DNA of 64,000 nt from Clostridium sp. D33t1_170424_F3 (GCF_015667585.1 NZ_JADPEG010000008.1:1-64000); one strand, 5' to 3'. Shown: positions 39,903 through 48,548, counted from the first letter of the stretch. Numbers and translations are program-made. Notes: generated by a model not told the origin, from the sequence alone.

Positions 39903-40600
39903 GTTTAAAGCAAACCATTATGGAACGAATCGAAACGCACGCCATTGGTACGCGCATCGTCAGGGAACGGCGGTATCGAATCGTTTTAACCGCCGCGTTC
40001 AGCCTTTCTCTGAATCTTCTGTACGCTTTCTACCACGGCGCTCTCGGGATCGTCCGCCAGTCCCTGTGGTTCACTACCATGTGCGCGTACTATACTATAT
40101 TGGGTACCATGCGTTTTTCAGCTGTCCTGTGCGCGCATCGAACGCGTTCCACATCTTCTGTTGATACAGAATACTTTGTCAGGAAGCTGTCCGGCATCCT
40201 GCTGATTTTATTAAGCGTTGTTTTAACGGGCGTGACCTATCTCAGTCTGTCGCAAAACATCGTGCGTAAATATGATAAAATCACCATGATTACCATTGCG
40301 ACCTATATCTTTTATAAGGCGACGATGGCTGTGATCCACGCCGTTCAGTCCAGAAAACATCCCGCTCCGCTTCTGGCGGTCATCCGCACCATCGGGTGCG
40401 CAGAGGCGGCGGCGTCTGTTTTAACTTTGCAGCGTTCCATGCTTGTATCCTTTGGAACAATGGGCAGTACGGACGCGCATCGGATGAATCTGCTGACCGG
40501 CGTCGCCGTCTGCCTGTTTGTTTTTGTGCTCGGAATCGCAACTGCGGCCAGAGGCCGTAAGAGAAAGGAGCAACCTGTATGCCAAAATCAAAACTTGTAA
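39899..40600 (+). CDS. Polytopic membrane protein
   Basis: 233 residues, about six transmembrane helices (first LTAAFSLSLNLLYAFYHGAL near 30-50). The start overlaps the previous stop (ATGA). No family recognised. The last 22 bases overlap the start of the small gene downstream, so the three genes form one operon. A transport or envelope role is possible but not shown. Confidence 0.8.
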   Translation: MSLKQTIMERIETHAIGTRIVRERRYRIVLTAAFSLSLNLLYAFYHGALGIVRQSLWFTTMCAYYTILGTMRFSAVLCAHRTRSTSSVDTEYFVRKLSGILLILLSVVLTGVTYLSLSQNIVRKYDKITMITIATYIFYKATMAVIHAVQSRKHPAPLLAVIRTIGCAEAAASVLTLQRSMLVSFGTMGSTDAHRMNLLTGVAVCLFVFVLGIATAARGRKRKEQPVCQNQNL

Positions 40601-40764
40601 CGGCAAACGAAAAAATCGCGGAAAAAGTCGTCGGCGCTTTTGAAAAAATAGAGGAGTCCGTCGTAAGCGGATATGTCAAAATTGAGGACGCCTTTGTCGA
40701 CCGCTGCCTCACAAAAGACGGCGAAACCGTGGAAGAAGCCAAAAAACGCCTGAAGGGCCTGTAA
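40579..40764 (+). CDS. Small conserved soluble protein
   Basis: 61 residues, mainly helical and charged, with a repeat-like pair EKVVGAFEKIEESVV and SGYVKIEDAFVDR, ending KDGETVEEAKKRL. No signal or membrane span. Such proteins recur in Firmicutes beside TetR and membrane genes, but have no known role. GAAAGGAG precedes the ATG. Confidence 0.78.
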   Translation: MPKSKLVTANEKIAEKVVGAFEKIEESVVSGYVKIEDAFVDRCLTKDGETVEEAKKRLKGL

Positions 40765-40903
40765 CCCCCTTTCCGCCGCTCATCGCCCGATGAAAACGGT
40801 GCTACAAAAAATTGACTTTTATACGATTTAGCTTTAGACTATGGTCAAACACCTTGGGCGAAAATGGGCAATAAAAAATAATTATAATCTGTGAGGTCAT
40901 TGA

Positions 40904-41428
40904 ATGGAACATCTTGAGGTGATTCCAAATAAAGGGATCGGGCCACTGCGGTTAGGAATGTCAGAAAAAGAAATATTTTTTGCTCTCGAACAACTGCGTA
41001 CCAAATGGACAAGTACGTATAAAAGTAATATATCAAAAGCTTCTGATACGGATCCCTATACAAGATATCAAGACGGCTCGTCATTTTTTATGGTGCGATA
41101 TAAAAACAATAAAGCCATCGAAATTGCTGTTGACTATGAGCTACGAGAAAAAATGATTATAGACATTTACGGAATGGATGTCTTTAATACATTAGCTGAA
41201 GAGTTAGTGTCAAATCTGAAAAAATACAGCACCTGCACTTATGACATGGAGGACGAGCAGCTTAGCACAAATTATGAATTTGAAGAGATCGGCGTCCGCC
41301 TTTGGCGTGAAGATGCTTTTCACCCCAAGCTTTTCTTAGATGAGTCATATATGAATGAAATGAAATTGGTAATTGAGGAACAGCAAAAATATTTGTATTT
41401 TCAACTGATTGCTGTTAAAAGCTTATAA
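40904..41428 (+). CDS. Hypothetical protein, AT-rich
   Basis: 174 residues, no signal peptide or membrane span. The opening IPNKGIGPLRLGMSEKEIF is reminiscent of small immunity-like or housekeeping proteins, but I cannot assign a family. Codon use is much more AT-rich than in genes at 30-37 kb, suggesting acquisition. GAGG lies 7 bases before the ATG. No toxin gene is adjacent. Confidence 0.7.
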   Translation: MEHLEVIPNKGIGPLRLGMSEKEIFFALEQLRTKWTSTYKSNISKASDTDPYTRYQDGSSFFMVRYKNNKAIEIAVDYELREKMIIDIYGMDVFNTLAEELVSNLKKYSTCTYDMEDEQLSTNYEFEEIGVRLWREDAFHPKLFLDESYMNEMKLVIEEQQKYLYFQLIAVKSL

Positions 41429-41672
41429 ATTTCCGAGGTTTGGGATCCGACCCCAACAAGCGTTTTGCAGGAGTGTATATACTCCTGCACGGCCTGCCAC
41501 GATTGTTTTGTATGGGATCAGTTTGTATATTGGCCGATTTACCGCCCGTATTTACTAAAGTATTATAAAGGTTTGCAGAAACAAGAAACCGTTTTTAACT
41601 ATGCTGCTCTTAATTTGACTTTTACGAGACGCCGCTATAAAACATAAGCATATATACCTTGATAATCATATG
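41429..41672. other. Intergenic region with a palindromic hairpin
   Basis: TGCAGGAGT (41466-41474) pairs with ACTCCTGCA (41481-41489) around a GTATAT loop. No T-tract follows. An open frame at 41465-41647 has no ribosome-binding site and no family features, so no gene is called. Confidence 0.5.
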
Positions 41673-41712
41673 GCAACGCCGGACAAGGCTAAAATGCCTT
41701 GTCCGGCGTTGC
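41673..41712. terminator. Strong bidirectional terminator
   Basis: 17-bp perfect arms (GCAACGCCGGACAAGGC) with a 6-nt loop, just before the stop of the minus-strand PNPOx gene. Flanks are AT-rich on both sides. Confidence 0.85.
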
Positions 41713-41729
41713 TATTATTTATTATTTGA

Positions 41730-42125
41730 TTACAGTTCAATTACCTTCGGCTCAGAGGTAAATGAATAGATGGTAGCAGTACCGCGTTCATAATAAAATA
41801 CGGTCATCAGATTATCGTCAACCGTGTACATACTGCTCAAAGCAGCCTTGTTATCATCCATCATGGACACTCTTGCTTCCCGGCGCGTGTCCTCTTTCAC
41901 TTCACCTTCAACACGAATCCATGTACCCTTATGCATCCCACAGATTTCAACTTTTCCATTTTGCTTCATCTGCTGGTACACCTTTTTCTGATTGTTTGTA
42001 ACGAAATAGAGTTTGCCCTCAAATTCACAAACCGCACCGAAGGGACGTACATGGGCCTGTCCATCCTCACTTGTAGCAAGATAAAAAGTGCCGCATGACT
42101 TCAAATACTCCAAAACTTCATTCAT
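41730..42125 (-). CDS. Pyridoxamine 5'-phosphate oxidase family (split-barrel flavin) protein
   Basis: 131 residues. The split beta-barrel signature is GTFYLATSEDGQAHVRPFG near the N-terminus and KLYFVTNNQKKVYQQMKQN. Small members bind FMN or F420 and reduce unknown substrates. ATG follows GAAAGGAG. It is divergent from an HxlR regulator 122 bases away, a very common pairing, and probably under its control. Confidence 0.92.
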   Translation of the reverse strand: MNEVLEYLKSCGTFYLATSEDGQAHVRPFGAVCEFEGKLYFVTNNQKKVYQQMKQNGKVEICGMHKGTWIRVEGEVKEDTRREARVSMMDDNKAALSSMYTVDDNLMTVFYYERGTATIYSFTSEPKVIEL

Positions 42126-42183
42126 GATAAAAACTCCTTTCAAATTGTGGGTTGCGTTTTTTCTGTTTGCAAGTATAATTATA

Positions 42184-42199
42184 TATCGCACGAGCGATA
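42184..42199. promoter_or_regulatory. Candidate HxlR operator
   Basis: Inverted repeat TATCGC-ACGA-GCGATA lies between the divergent PNPOx and HxlR genes. A further TACGATA half-site lies at 42207. HxlR-type regulators bind such short dyads near their own promoters; binding is inferred. Confidence 0.55.
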
Positions 42200-42247
42200 A
42201 CACAAGTACGATATTTAATGATACTGGTATCAGAAAGGAACGTGCAT

Positions 42248-42613
42248 ATGGCAAAAAAAGAATTGTTTGGGCTATGTCCTTATGTAACGGCGCAAAAGGT
42301 GCTTACTGGAAAATGGTCTATGTATATCCTATATCTATTAACTGACGGGCCAATACGTTTTAACGAGTTGCAAAGACGTATGCCGGAAGAAATGACACAT
42401 ACCACTTTATCAAGGCAGTTAAAAACGCTTGAAGACGAAGGGTTGATTGTTCGCATTGAATATCAACAGATCCCTCCTAAAGTTGAGTATCAGCTAAGTG
42501 AAATCGGTGAAAAATTCAGAAAAGTTCTATCCGTTCTTGAAGGGTGGGGAAATGAGTACATAGCATACTTAAATGACGTTAAGAAAAGCCAGCACATAAT
42601 GTCAGTGAAATAG
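42248..42613 (+). CDS. HxlR family transcriptional regulator
   Basis: 121 residues, a single winged helix. CPYVTAQKVLTGKWSMYILY and RFNELQRRMPEEMTHTTLS with LKTLEDEGLI are the family signature, including the Cys near residue 10 that often senses electrophiles or redox state. ATG 42248 has GAAAGGAAC upstream. Divergent from PNPOx. Confidence 0.93.
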   Translation: MAKKELFGLCPYVTAQKVLTGKWSMYILYLLTDGPIRFNELQRRMPEEMTHTTLSRQLKTLEDEGLIVRIEYQQIPPKVEYQLSEIGEKFRKVLSVLEGWGNEYIAYLNDVKKSQHIMSVK

Positions 42614-42808
42614 ACGCACAATTTCTTCAAGCCTCTTGCAGCCTTCTGAAATGTCCCTCAAGTTAAGGGCTATTTCAGTAGAGCGCCCGTAACATATCAT
42701 CAACAGCTCTGTCCTTCCGGTTTTAAATGCACTCCGGTTCACCTGGCAGAAAAATATTTTTTGTTACATTCACATGTGGAAAATCCAACGATTTTCTTGC
42801 TGCAATAA

Positions 42809-42848
42809 AAAAGTCCACGACGGTTGCATGAACCTGTCGTGGACTTTT
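42809..42848 (+). terminator. Terminator downstream of HxlR
   Basis: 13-bp arms (AAAAGTCCACGAC/GTCGTGGACTTTT) with a 14-nt loop. A weaker hairpin CTGAAAT...ATTTCAG lies at 42646-42678, so 42614-42808 holds little else. Confidence 0.8.
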
Positions 42849-42865
42849 ATTTATATTTGTTTTAA

Positions 42866-42901
42866 ATATACCTTGACAGATGAGGTATATATGAGTATAG
42901 T
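42866..42901 (+). promoter_or_regulatory. PadR operon promoter with overlapping operator
   Basis: TTGACA (42873-42878) and TATAGT (42896-42901) are 17 bases apart. The inverted repeat ATATACCT-N9-AGGTATAT (42866-42890) straddles the -35 box, a typical PadR autorepression site. Confidence 0.8.
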
Positions 42902-42927
42902 ATATCTTAGAAAGTGTGGTGAGTGCA

Positions 42928-43251
42928 ATGTCCATTACCGCAGATATGATCCGGGGGCATACGGACACGATCATCTTACGTGAGCTTCTGGATAAGGACA
43001 GCTACGGCTATGAGATCAACAAAGCCATCCAGGAAAAAACCGACAACCAGTACGAGCTGAAGGAAGCCACCCTCTACACCGCGTTCCGCCGGCTGGAGCA
43101 GGCGGGATACATCCAATCCTATTGGGGAAACGAAACCACCGGCGCGCGCAGGCGCTATTACACCATCACGGAGGAAGGGCGCGCACTGTACCAGAACGCA
43201 ATCGCGGACTGGGCGCATGCCAAACTCCTGATCGACAAACTGATTTTATAA
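42928..43251 (+). CDS. PadR family transcriptional regulator
   Basis: 107 residues, short PadR form: winged helix with RELLDKDSYGYEINKAI, ATLYTAFRRLEQAGYI and GARRRYYTITEEGR. It likely represses its own operon, which also encodes a HAAS-type membrane protein and a DUF4097 protein. This three-gene order is common in Firmicutes and is tied to envelope sensing. ATG 42928 with GGTGAG nearby; GTG 42916 is an alternative. Confidence 0.93.
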   Translation: MSITADMIRGHTDTIILRELLDKDSYGYEINKAIQEKTDNQYELKEATLYTAFRRLEQAGYIQSYWGNETTGARRRYYTITEEGRALYQNAIADWAHAKLLIDKLIL

Positions 43252-43268
43252 CAGAAAGGCTGATATTG

Positions 43269-43904
43269 ATGATTGACAGAATTCGTGCTTATCTGGACAA
43301 CGCCTTTGAAAACGCGCCCAAGACCCGCCGGATGGAGGATCTGAAGGAAGAGCTGTTCTCCAACCTGGTGGAGAAATACAACGACCGCCTCAAGCACGGC
43401 CTCTCCGAAGAGGACGCGTACAACACGGTCATCCGGGGCATCGGCAACATTGACGAGCTGATCGACAGCGTGCGGGAGCCCTCTCCCCTGTCTCCCGCGC
43501 CGGCACAGGAAACCAGCGCGCGCGCCATCCGCACGGCGGTCGCCGTGGCGCTCTACATTATGAGCCCGTTCCTGGTCATCCTGATCGACAGCAACGCCGG
43601 GATCGGCGCCATGTTCGCCGCCATCGCCGCGGCGACCGGCCTGCTGATTTACAACGGCATGACACGTAAAAGCTATGTGCGCACGGAGGATACGATTGTG
43701 GAAGAATTTAAAGAATGGCATGTGAAAAACAACCGGCAGCGCGACGCGCTCAACGCGTTTAAAGGCGCGTTTTGGAGCATCACTGTCGCCATCTATCTGC
43801 TGGTCAGCTTTATTTTCGGTATCTGGAGCTTTTCCTGGATCATCTTTATCATTGCCGTTGCAATTGAGAACATTGTAAAAGGCATACTGGCATTAAAGGA
43901 GTGA
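43269..43904 (+). CDS. HAAS/DUF1700-type membrane protein
   Basis: 211 residues. The N-terminal 75 residues are the helical permease-prefix domain (IRAYLDNAFENAPKTRRM, then EELFSNLVEKYNDR and IRGIGNIDELI). Two hydrophobic hairpins follow (about 95-135 and 170-205). These proteins are partners of PadR regulators; the soluble domain is thought to contact the regulator. Start ATG with AGAAAGG upstream. Confidence 0.87.
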   Translation: MIDRIRAYLDNAFENAPKTRRMEDLKEELFSNLVEKYNDRLKHGLSEEDAYNTVIRGIGNIDELIDSVREPSPLSPAPAQETSARAIRTAVAVALYIMSPFLVILIDSNAGIGAMFAAIAAATGLLIYNGMTRKSYVRTEDTIVEEFKEWHVKNNRQRDALNAFKGAFWSITVAIYLLVSFIFGIWSFSWIIFIIAVAIENIVKGILALKE

Positions 43905-43909
43905 AAATC

Positions 43910-44827
43910 ATGAGCAAGACTGCTGCAAAAGTGATTATCGGCATCTGGAGCGTCATTCTGGTTTTCTGTATTGCGGTGTTTGCCTTCTTATGCGTAAACG
44001 ACGGCTGGGGCAACCGCTGGTTCTGGCACTCCTCCCGCTACAACGGCGACTGGTCGTACGTCCAGCTCAGGGAACAGCGCATTTCCGAAAACGTCGATTC
44101 CCTGGATATCGACTGGAAAGGCGGCGACGTCATTTTTTATGAAAGCGACGATTCCACCGTTAAAATCGTGCAGCGCGGCGTCAAAAACACGCCGGAGGAA
44201 GAATTCTTCAACTTCTCCGTCAGCAACGGCAAGCTGAAGATTCAGGACGGTAAACGTACGGCGGGCCTGCGTATCTTCCCCTTCTCCTTTTCCATCGGCT
44301 CCGACCTGGACGTCTACCTGCCGCAAAAGACGTACCAGACACTGGCCGTCAGAACCATAGGCGGGGACGTCAGCCTGCAGGAATTCAACGCTTCCGTTTT
44401 GGAATTGAGTTCCACCTCCGGCGACCTCTCCGTGAGCGGCGAGTACACAGAGATGACGCTGGAAAGCACCAGCGGCGATCTGGAGTGCTCCGCCGTGCAG
44501 ACCGACCGGCTGGAGTTCCAAACCGTCAGCGGAGAAGCATTATTCAAAGGCCGCGCCGGGCAGATCAACGCGAACAGCACCTCCGGCGACCTGAGCTTTA
44601 AGGTGGAGGAAATGCCGGAAAGCGTGTCGGCGCACACGGTGTCCGGAGAAATCATCTTTGCCCTTCCGGAAAACGACGGATTCTCCGTGGAGTTCCACAG
44701 CGTTTCCGGCGACCTGTACAGCGATTTCTGGGACCGCACCGACCGGTACAACACACAGTACAAGGACGGCGGCACCCAATTTGACCTGAGCACGACCAGC
44801 GGCGATGTCCGTATCCACAAGAGATAA
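43910..44827 (+). CDS. DUF4097 family surface beta-helix protein
   Basis: 305 residues with one N-terminal transmembrane helix (about 7-28). The rest is a repetitive beta structure with about six S-T-S-G-D-L/V-type turns (TSGDLSV, TSGDLEC, VSGEALF, TSGDLSF, VSGEIIF, TSGDVRI), typical of DUF4097/LiaG-like proteins. Probably an extracytoplasmic adhesin-like or sensing domain of the PadR module. ATG 43910 has AAGGAG upstream. Confidence 0.9.
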   Translation: MSKTAAKVIIGIWSVILVFCIAVFAFLCVNDGWGNRWFWHSSRYNGDWSYVQLREQRISENVDSLDIDWKGGDVIFYESDDSTVKIVQRGVKNTPEEEFFNFSVSNGKLKIQDGKRTAGLRIFPFSFSIGSDLDVYLPQKTYQTLAVRTIGGDVSLQEFNASVLELSSTSGDLSVSGEYTEMTLESTSGDLECSAVQTDRLEFQTVSGEALFKGRAGQINANSTSGDLSFKVEEMPESVSAHTVSGEIIFALPENDGFSVEFHSVSGDLYSDFWDRTDRYNTQYKDGGTQFDLSTTSGDVRIHKR

Positions 44828-44936
44828 ATGCGGCCTCCTGCCCATTGATTTGCCTTTATTTTCTTTTCCACAAGCATACATGGATCAAATCGTGGCATTC
44901 TTATGGGGAAATCAAGAATCACAGGAGGAACCCGCT

Positions 44937-45302
44937 ATGAAATCCACCTTTTTACATGCCAACCTGAACGTCTTTGACCTGGAAAAAAGCCTCGCGTTTT
45001 ATCAAAAGGCGCTGGGCCTGACGGAATGCCGCCGCAAGGAAGCGCCGGACGGTTCGTTCATTCTGGTCTATCTCTCCGACGGTACAACGCCGTTCGAGCT
45101 GGAGCTGACCTGGCTGCGGGACCGCACCGCGCCATACAATCTGGGCGACAACGAAATCCACCTGGCGGTCCGTGTGGAGGACAAAGCGGCGGCATACGCG
45201 CTCCATCAGGAGATGGGCTACGTCTGCTTTGAGAACCACGATATGGACCTCTATTTCATCAACGATCCGGACGGCTACTGGATTGAAATTCTGGACCGCT
45301 GA
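44937..45302 (+). CDS. Lactoylglutathione lyase-like VOC protein
   Basis: 121 residues with a glyoxalase I pattern: HANLNVFDLEKSLAFYQKAL, FELELTW, EIHLAVRVED and FINDPDGYWIEILD. The two His/Glu pairs (His near 7, Glu near 56, His near 77 and Glu near 118) match the metal ligands of GloA. Could remove methylglyoxal, or act on another substrate. AGGAGGAA precedes the ATG. Confidence 0.9.
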   Translation: MKSTFLHANLNVFDLEKSLAFYQKALGLTECRRKEAPDGSFILVYLSDGTTPFELELTWLRDRTAPYNLGDNEIHLAVRVEDKAAAYALHQEMGYVCFENHDMDLYFINDPDGYWIEILDR

Positions 45303-45315
45303 CGGCAGCAAACCC

Positions 45316-45345
45316 TTGACGGCGTTCTCCCCGGCATGGTAAAAT
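45316..45345 (+). promoter_or_regulatory. Promoter of the riboswitch-antiporter unit
   Basis: TTGACG (45316-45321) and TAAAAT (45340-45345) with an 18-base spacer. Transcription would begin at about 45352, at the start of the riboswitch. Confidence 0.7.
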
Positions 45346-45348
45346 AAA

Positions 45349-45447
45349 AGCCAAGGGAATGAAGTTCTCCCCTGGCGATATGCCTGAACCGCTGATAAAG
45401 CTGATGACTTCTGTGATTTTAGATCGCAGGAATCATCGGCTTTTTTG
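45349..45447 (+). ncRNA. Fluoride riboswitch (crcB motif) with terminator
   Basis: The segment has the fluoride aptamer hallmarks in order: GGGAATGAAGTTCTCCC (stem 1 and its loop), AACCGCT, then AGCTGATGACTTCTG. A small extra hairpin (GGCGATATGCC) sits in the middle. The last aptamer strand, GCTGATGACTTCTG (45400-45413), can instead pair with CAGGAATCATCGGC (45427-45440) to form a terminator ending in TTTTTT. Fluoride binding would keep the aptamer folded and let the antiporter gene be read. Fluoride riboswitches are known upstream of Na+/H+-antiporter-like genes as well as crcB. Confidence 0.85.
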
Positions 45448-45474
45448 TTTCCTGCGAAAAAGAGGAGTGTTTTT

Positions 45475-46674
45475 ATGTTACTCAGTCTCGCGTTGGTTTT
45501 CCTCTGCGGCATGGCGCTGGCCGCGGTCTTTGAAGCGCTGCGGCTTCCCAGGCTGCTGGGGATGCTGCTCACCGGCATCCTGCTGGGCCCGTTCGCGCTC
45601 AACTGGATTGCGCCGGCGCTCTTGTCCATCTCCGCGGACCTGCGCCGGATCGCCCTGATCATCATTCTCCTGCGCGCGGGCCTTTCTCTGGACGTCGGCG
45701 ACCTGAAAAAGGTCGGCCGCCCCGCCGTCCTGATGTGTTTTGTCCCCGCCTGCTTTGAGATCGCGGGCATGGTCCTGCTCGCACCCAAGCTGCTCGGCGT
45801 TTCCGTACTGGACGCTGCCATCATGGGCGCCGTCGTGGCGGCGGTCTCCCCGGCGGTCGTGGTGCCAAAAATGCTGGACCTGATGCAGAAGGGCTACGGC
45901 GTGGAGAAGAGCATCCCGCAGATGATTCTGGCGGGCGCATCCGTCGACGACGTATTCGTCATCGTCCTGTTTACGGCCTTCACCGGACTGGCGCAGGGGA
46001 CGCAGCTTTCTCCCGCCGGCTTTGTGCAGATTCCGGTTTCCATCCTGCTGGGCCTGTTGGCGGGCGTCGCCGCCGGACTGCTTCTCGCGCTGTTTTTCCG
46101 GCGCGTCCATCTGCGCGACACCGTCAAGGTTATCCTGCTGCTATGCATCGCGTTCCTGCTGGTCACGGCGGAGGACAAGCTCAAAGGGACCGTCCCATTT
46201 TCCGGCCTGCTGGCGGTGATGAGCCTGGGCATCGCCCTGCAAAAACGGCGCGCGTTCGTCGCGGACCGGCTGTCCGCAAAATTTTCCAAGCTGTGGGTCG
46301 CGGCGGAGGTCCTGCTCTTTGTTCTGGTCGGCGCGACCGTAGATATTCAATACGCGGTCTCCGCCGGAGCCGCGGCCATCCTGCTGATTTTCTGCGTGCT
46401 GGCGTTCCGCATGCTTGGCGTCCTCTGCTGCATGCTGCGCACGCGCCTCAATTGGAAAGAGCGCGTTTTCTGCATGATCGCCTATCTGCCGAAAGCGACC
46501 GTCCAGGCGGCCATCGGCTCCGTCCCGCTCGCAATGGGGCTCCCCTGCGGAAAAATCGTGCTGACGGTCGCCGTCCTCGCGATTCTCATCACCGCCCCGC
46601 TCGGCGCGTTCGGCGTGGACAGGACGCACAAGCATCTGCTGCAACAGAATCCGGAGGAATCGGAAGCCGGTTAG
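45475..46674 (+). CDS. Cation:proton antiporter (CPA family), fluoride-riboswitch controlled
   Basis: 399 residues, about 12 transmembrane helices. The conserved NapA/KefB-like core is visible: RAGLSLD in an early helix, SPAVVVPKMLDLM and AGASVDDVFVI, the last with the Asp-Asp proton/ion site. No TrkA-N domain follows, unlike KefB. With the fluoride riboswitch upstream, a role in fluoride stress (export or pH balance) is likely; direct fluoride transport is not shown. ATG follows AGAGGAG. Its stop overlaps that of the convergent MATE gene. Confidence 0.92.
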   Translation: MLLSLALVFLCGMALAAVFEALRLPRLLGMLLTGILLGPFALNWIAPALLSISADLRRIALIIILLRAGLSLDVGDLKKVGRPAVLMCFVPACFEIAGMVLLAPKLLGVSVLDAAIMGAVVAAVSPAVVVPKMLDLMQKGYGVEKSIPQMILAGASVDDVFVIVLFTAFTGLAQGTQLSPAGFVQIPVSILLGLLAGVAAGLLLALFFRRVHLRDTVKVILLLCIAFLLVTAEDKLKGTVPFSGLLAVMSLGIALQKRRAFVADRLSAKFSKLWVAAEVLLFVLVGATVDIQYAVSAGAAAILLIFCVLAFRMLGVLCCMLRTRLNWKERVFCMIAYLPKATVQAAIGSVPLAMGLPCGKIVLTVAVLAILITAPLGAFGVDRTHKHLLQQNPEESEAG

Positions 46675-48029
46675 GCGCAGCGCCCCTTCGCCGTCCTGTT
46701 TTGCCGCGTCCGCTTCCAGAGCAGCCGGAACAGGTACAGCGCCAGCAAAACGCCCCAGGAAAACGCCTCGGCATACGCGATCGTCCTATTGCCGCAGAGC
46801 GGAACCATCGCATAGGAGAGCAGGATCCGGCATACCAGCGACGCAATTCCCGCGATGCTGGAATAAAGCACGTCGCCCAGCCCTTCCAGATACCCCCGCA
46901 CCGCCGTCGCAATGCCGTACACCGCGTAAAAACTGGCGATCCGCTGGAAAAAGTCCCGTCCGATTTCCGTCGCCTCCCGTCCCACGCCAAACATGGCGAT
47001 TAAATACCCGCCTGTCGGGATGACCAGCGCCGTCAGCAGCAGGGAACCCGCCGCCATCAGGGCCGTGCCGACCGCAAAGATCTTCCGGGCGCGTTTCCTC
47101 TGCCCCGCGCCGTCGCTTTGCGCAACCAGGGTGGAAATGCCTGAACCGAGATTGATAATCGGCAGCAGAATAATGGAGTCGACGCGGTACGCCGTGGTGA
47201 TCGCCGCCACGGTCTGCGTGCCGAACCCGTTCATGAAGTTTTGCAGCAGCAGGCCGCCGAACGCGCTGACGCTGGACTGGATCATCGGCGGTATGCCCAG
47301 CCGAATCCCCTGGTACAGCGCCGTCCGGTGCAGCGCCCCCTTCCCGAGGCGAAAGCGCAGCAGGGGATGCTTTTTTACGGCATAGACAATCAAAAAACAT
47401 GTCATCGCCGCCTGTGCAAGCACCGTCGCCGCGGCCGCGCCCGCGACGCCCCAGCGCAGCCATGCGACAAACAGGAGATCCAGCCCAACGTTCACAACCG
47501 AAGACACCAGAATGGCCAAAAACGGCGCGCGGCTGTCTCCGGTTCCCCGCAGCGCGGCGGAATAGACATTATATACGGCAAGGAACGGCACGCCTGCAAA
47601 AATGATTTGCAGATAGTCTTCCGCCAGACCAATCGTATCCGGCGTTGTATGCAGGAGATGCAGCAGCGGGGAGGACAGCCAGACGCCCGCCGCCGCAAGC
47701 AAAAGAAAAACGGCCCCCAGCAGCACGGAAAAGGTCGACAGGATTTTTGGAATCGCGTCCGTCTCCCCGCCGCCGTGCTTCTGCGCAAACAGGATGGCAA
47801 GGCCGAGCGTAAAGCCGGTGATCGCCATCAGGTAGAAGTTGACGACCGTGCCGGTCGCGCCGATCGCCGCCAGCGCCCGTTCGCCCTCCACATTGCCGAC
47901 GATGAACGCGTCCGCCCAGTTGTAGAGCTGCTGCAGCACGCCGCTCAGGATCAGCGGCAGGCTGAATCTGAGCAGGACGCAGGCGATGCTTCCCCTGCCG
48001 TTTTGTTCAATTTGTTTTGTGCGATGCAT
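46671..48029 (-). CDS. MATE family efflux transporter
   Basis: 452 residues, 12 transmembrane helices in two six-helix halves. LPLILSGVLQQLYNWADAFIVG and the repeat-half PPMIQSSVSAFGGLLLQNF are the paired MATE signatures. Substrate unknown; members export cationic drugs or metabolites by Na+ or H+ exchange. ATG 48029 with GGGGTGGAAG. The frame extends upstream to 48155 without a start signal. Convergent with the antiporter, sharing stop codons. Confidence 0.94.
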   Translation of the reverse strand: MHRTKQIEQNGRGSIACVLLRFSLPLILSGVLQQLYNWADAFIVGNVEGERALAAIGATGTVVNFYLMAITGFTLGLAILFAQKHGGGETDAIPKILSTFSVLLGAVFLLLAAAGVWLSSPLLHLLHTTPDTIGLAEDYLQIIFAGVPFLAVYNVYSAALRGTGDSRAPFLAILVSSVVNVGLDLLFVAWLRWGVAGAAAATVLAQAAMTCFLIVYAVKKHPLLRFRLGKGALHRTALYQGIRLGIPPMIQSSVSAFGGLLLQNFMNGFGTQTVAAITTAYRVDSIILLPIINLGSGISTLVAQSDGAGQRKRARKIFAVGTALMAAGSLLLTALVIPTGGYLIAMFGVGREATEIGRDFFQRIASFYAVYGIATAVRGYLEGLGDVLYSSIAGIASLVCRILLSYAMVPLCGNRTIAYAEAFSWGVLLALYLFRLLWKRTRQNRTAKGRCA

Positions 48030-48426
48030 TCTTCCACCCCTCAAGCCCTGTTCCACCGGCGGCGTTTCGTTTTGCCCCGCCGCATGTAAGCAAACCGCGC
48101 GAAAACAAACATTCCTTCTTCTCCGGAACATCCGATCCGCAAAAAAATACCGCATGCAACATCAGCCTTGCATACGGTAGGTGCTCACCCGATTTCCCCA
48201 TTTTTTGCTACTATAACACAGCTTTCCAACAAATGCAAATACCGGCGGGGAAAAGCCGCAGACCTTCGTTTTCTAAATATTCAAGCCCATGCTAACTGCC
48301 AAACATTCGCTTCACTTTCCCTCGCACCCTGTCGTTCAATATACGCAGGCTTTGAATACGCAATCCTGATTTCCGCGGGGAAAATCGGTATGCAATCTTT
48401 CTTTCCCCATCCAGCGTTCTCTTTTT
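48030..48426. other. Intergenic region, no gene seen
   Basis: About 400 bases upstream of the MATE gene. It should contain the MATE promoter. No repeat, RNA or gene could be supported. Confidence 0.4.
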
Positions 48427-48475
48427 AACACAGACAGCGCCCCGACTTCCTATAAGCCGGGGCGCTGTCTGTGTT
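48427..48475. terminator. Terminator for the GH89 gene
   Basis: 18-bp perfect arms (AACACAGACAGCGCCCCG) with a 13-nt loop, 73 bases beyond the GH89 stop. Minus-strand flank is TTAAAAAG, plus-strand flank TTATTT. Confidence 0.85.
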
Positions 48476-48548
48476 TTATTTCCTGCTCACACGTAACGCG
48501 TTCGCCGCGGATGCACTGCGGCCCGCCGGTTCAGTGTGTATGGATTTT

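Noticed and set aside
41465-41647. 60-residue open frame after the 174-residue hypothetical gene
   Set aside because: Its start lies in a hairpin, there is no ribosome-binding site, and the sequence shows no domain.
40000-43000. Mobile element or genomic island
   Set aside because: The stretch at 40.8-42.9 kb is more AT-rich, but I found no transposase, integrase, flanking repeats or tRNA gene.
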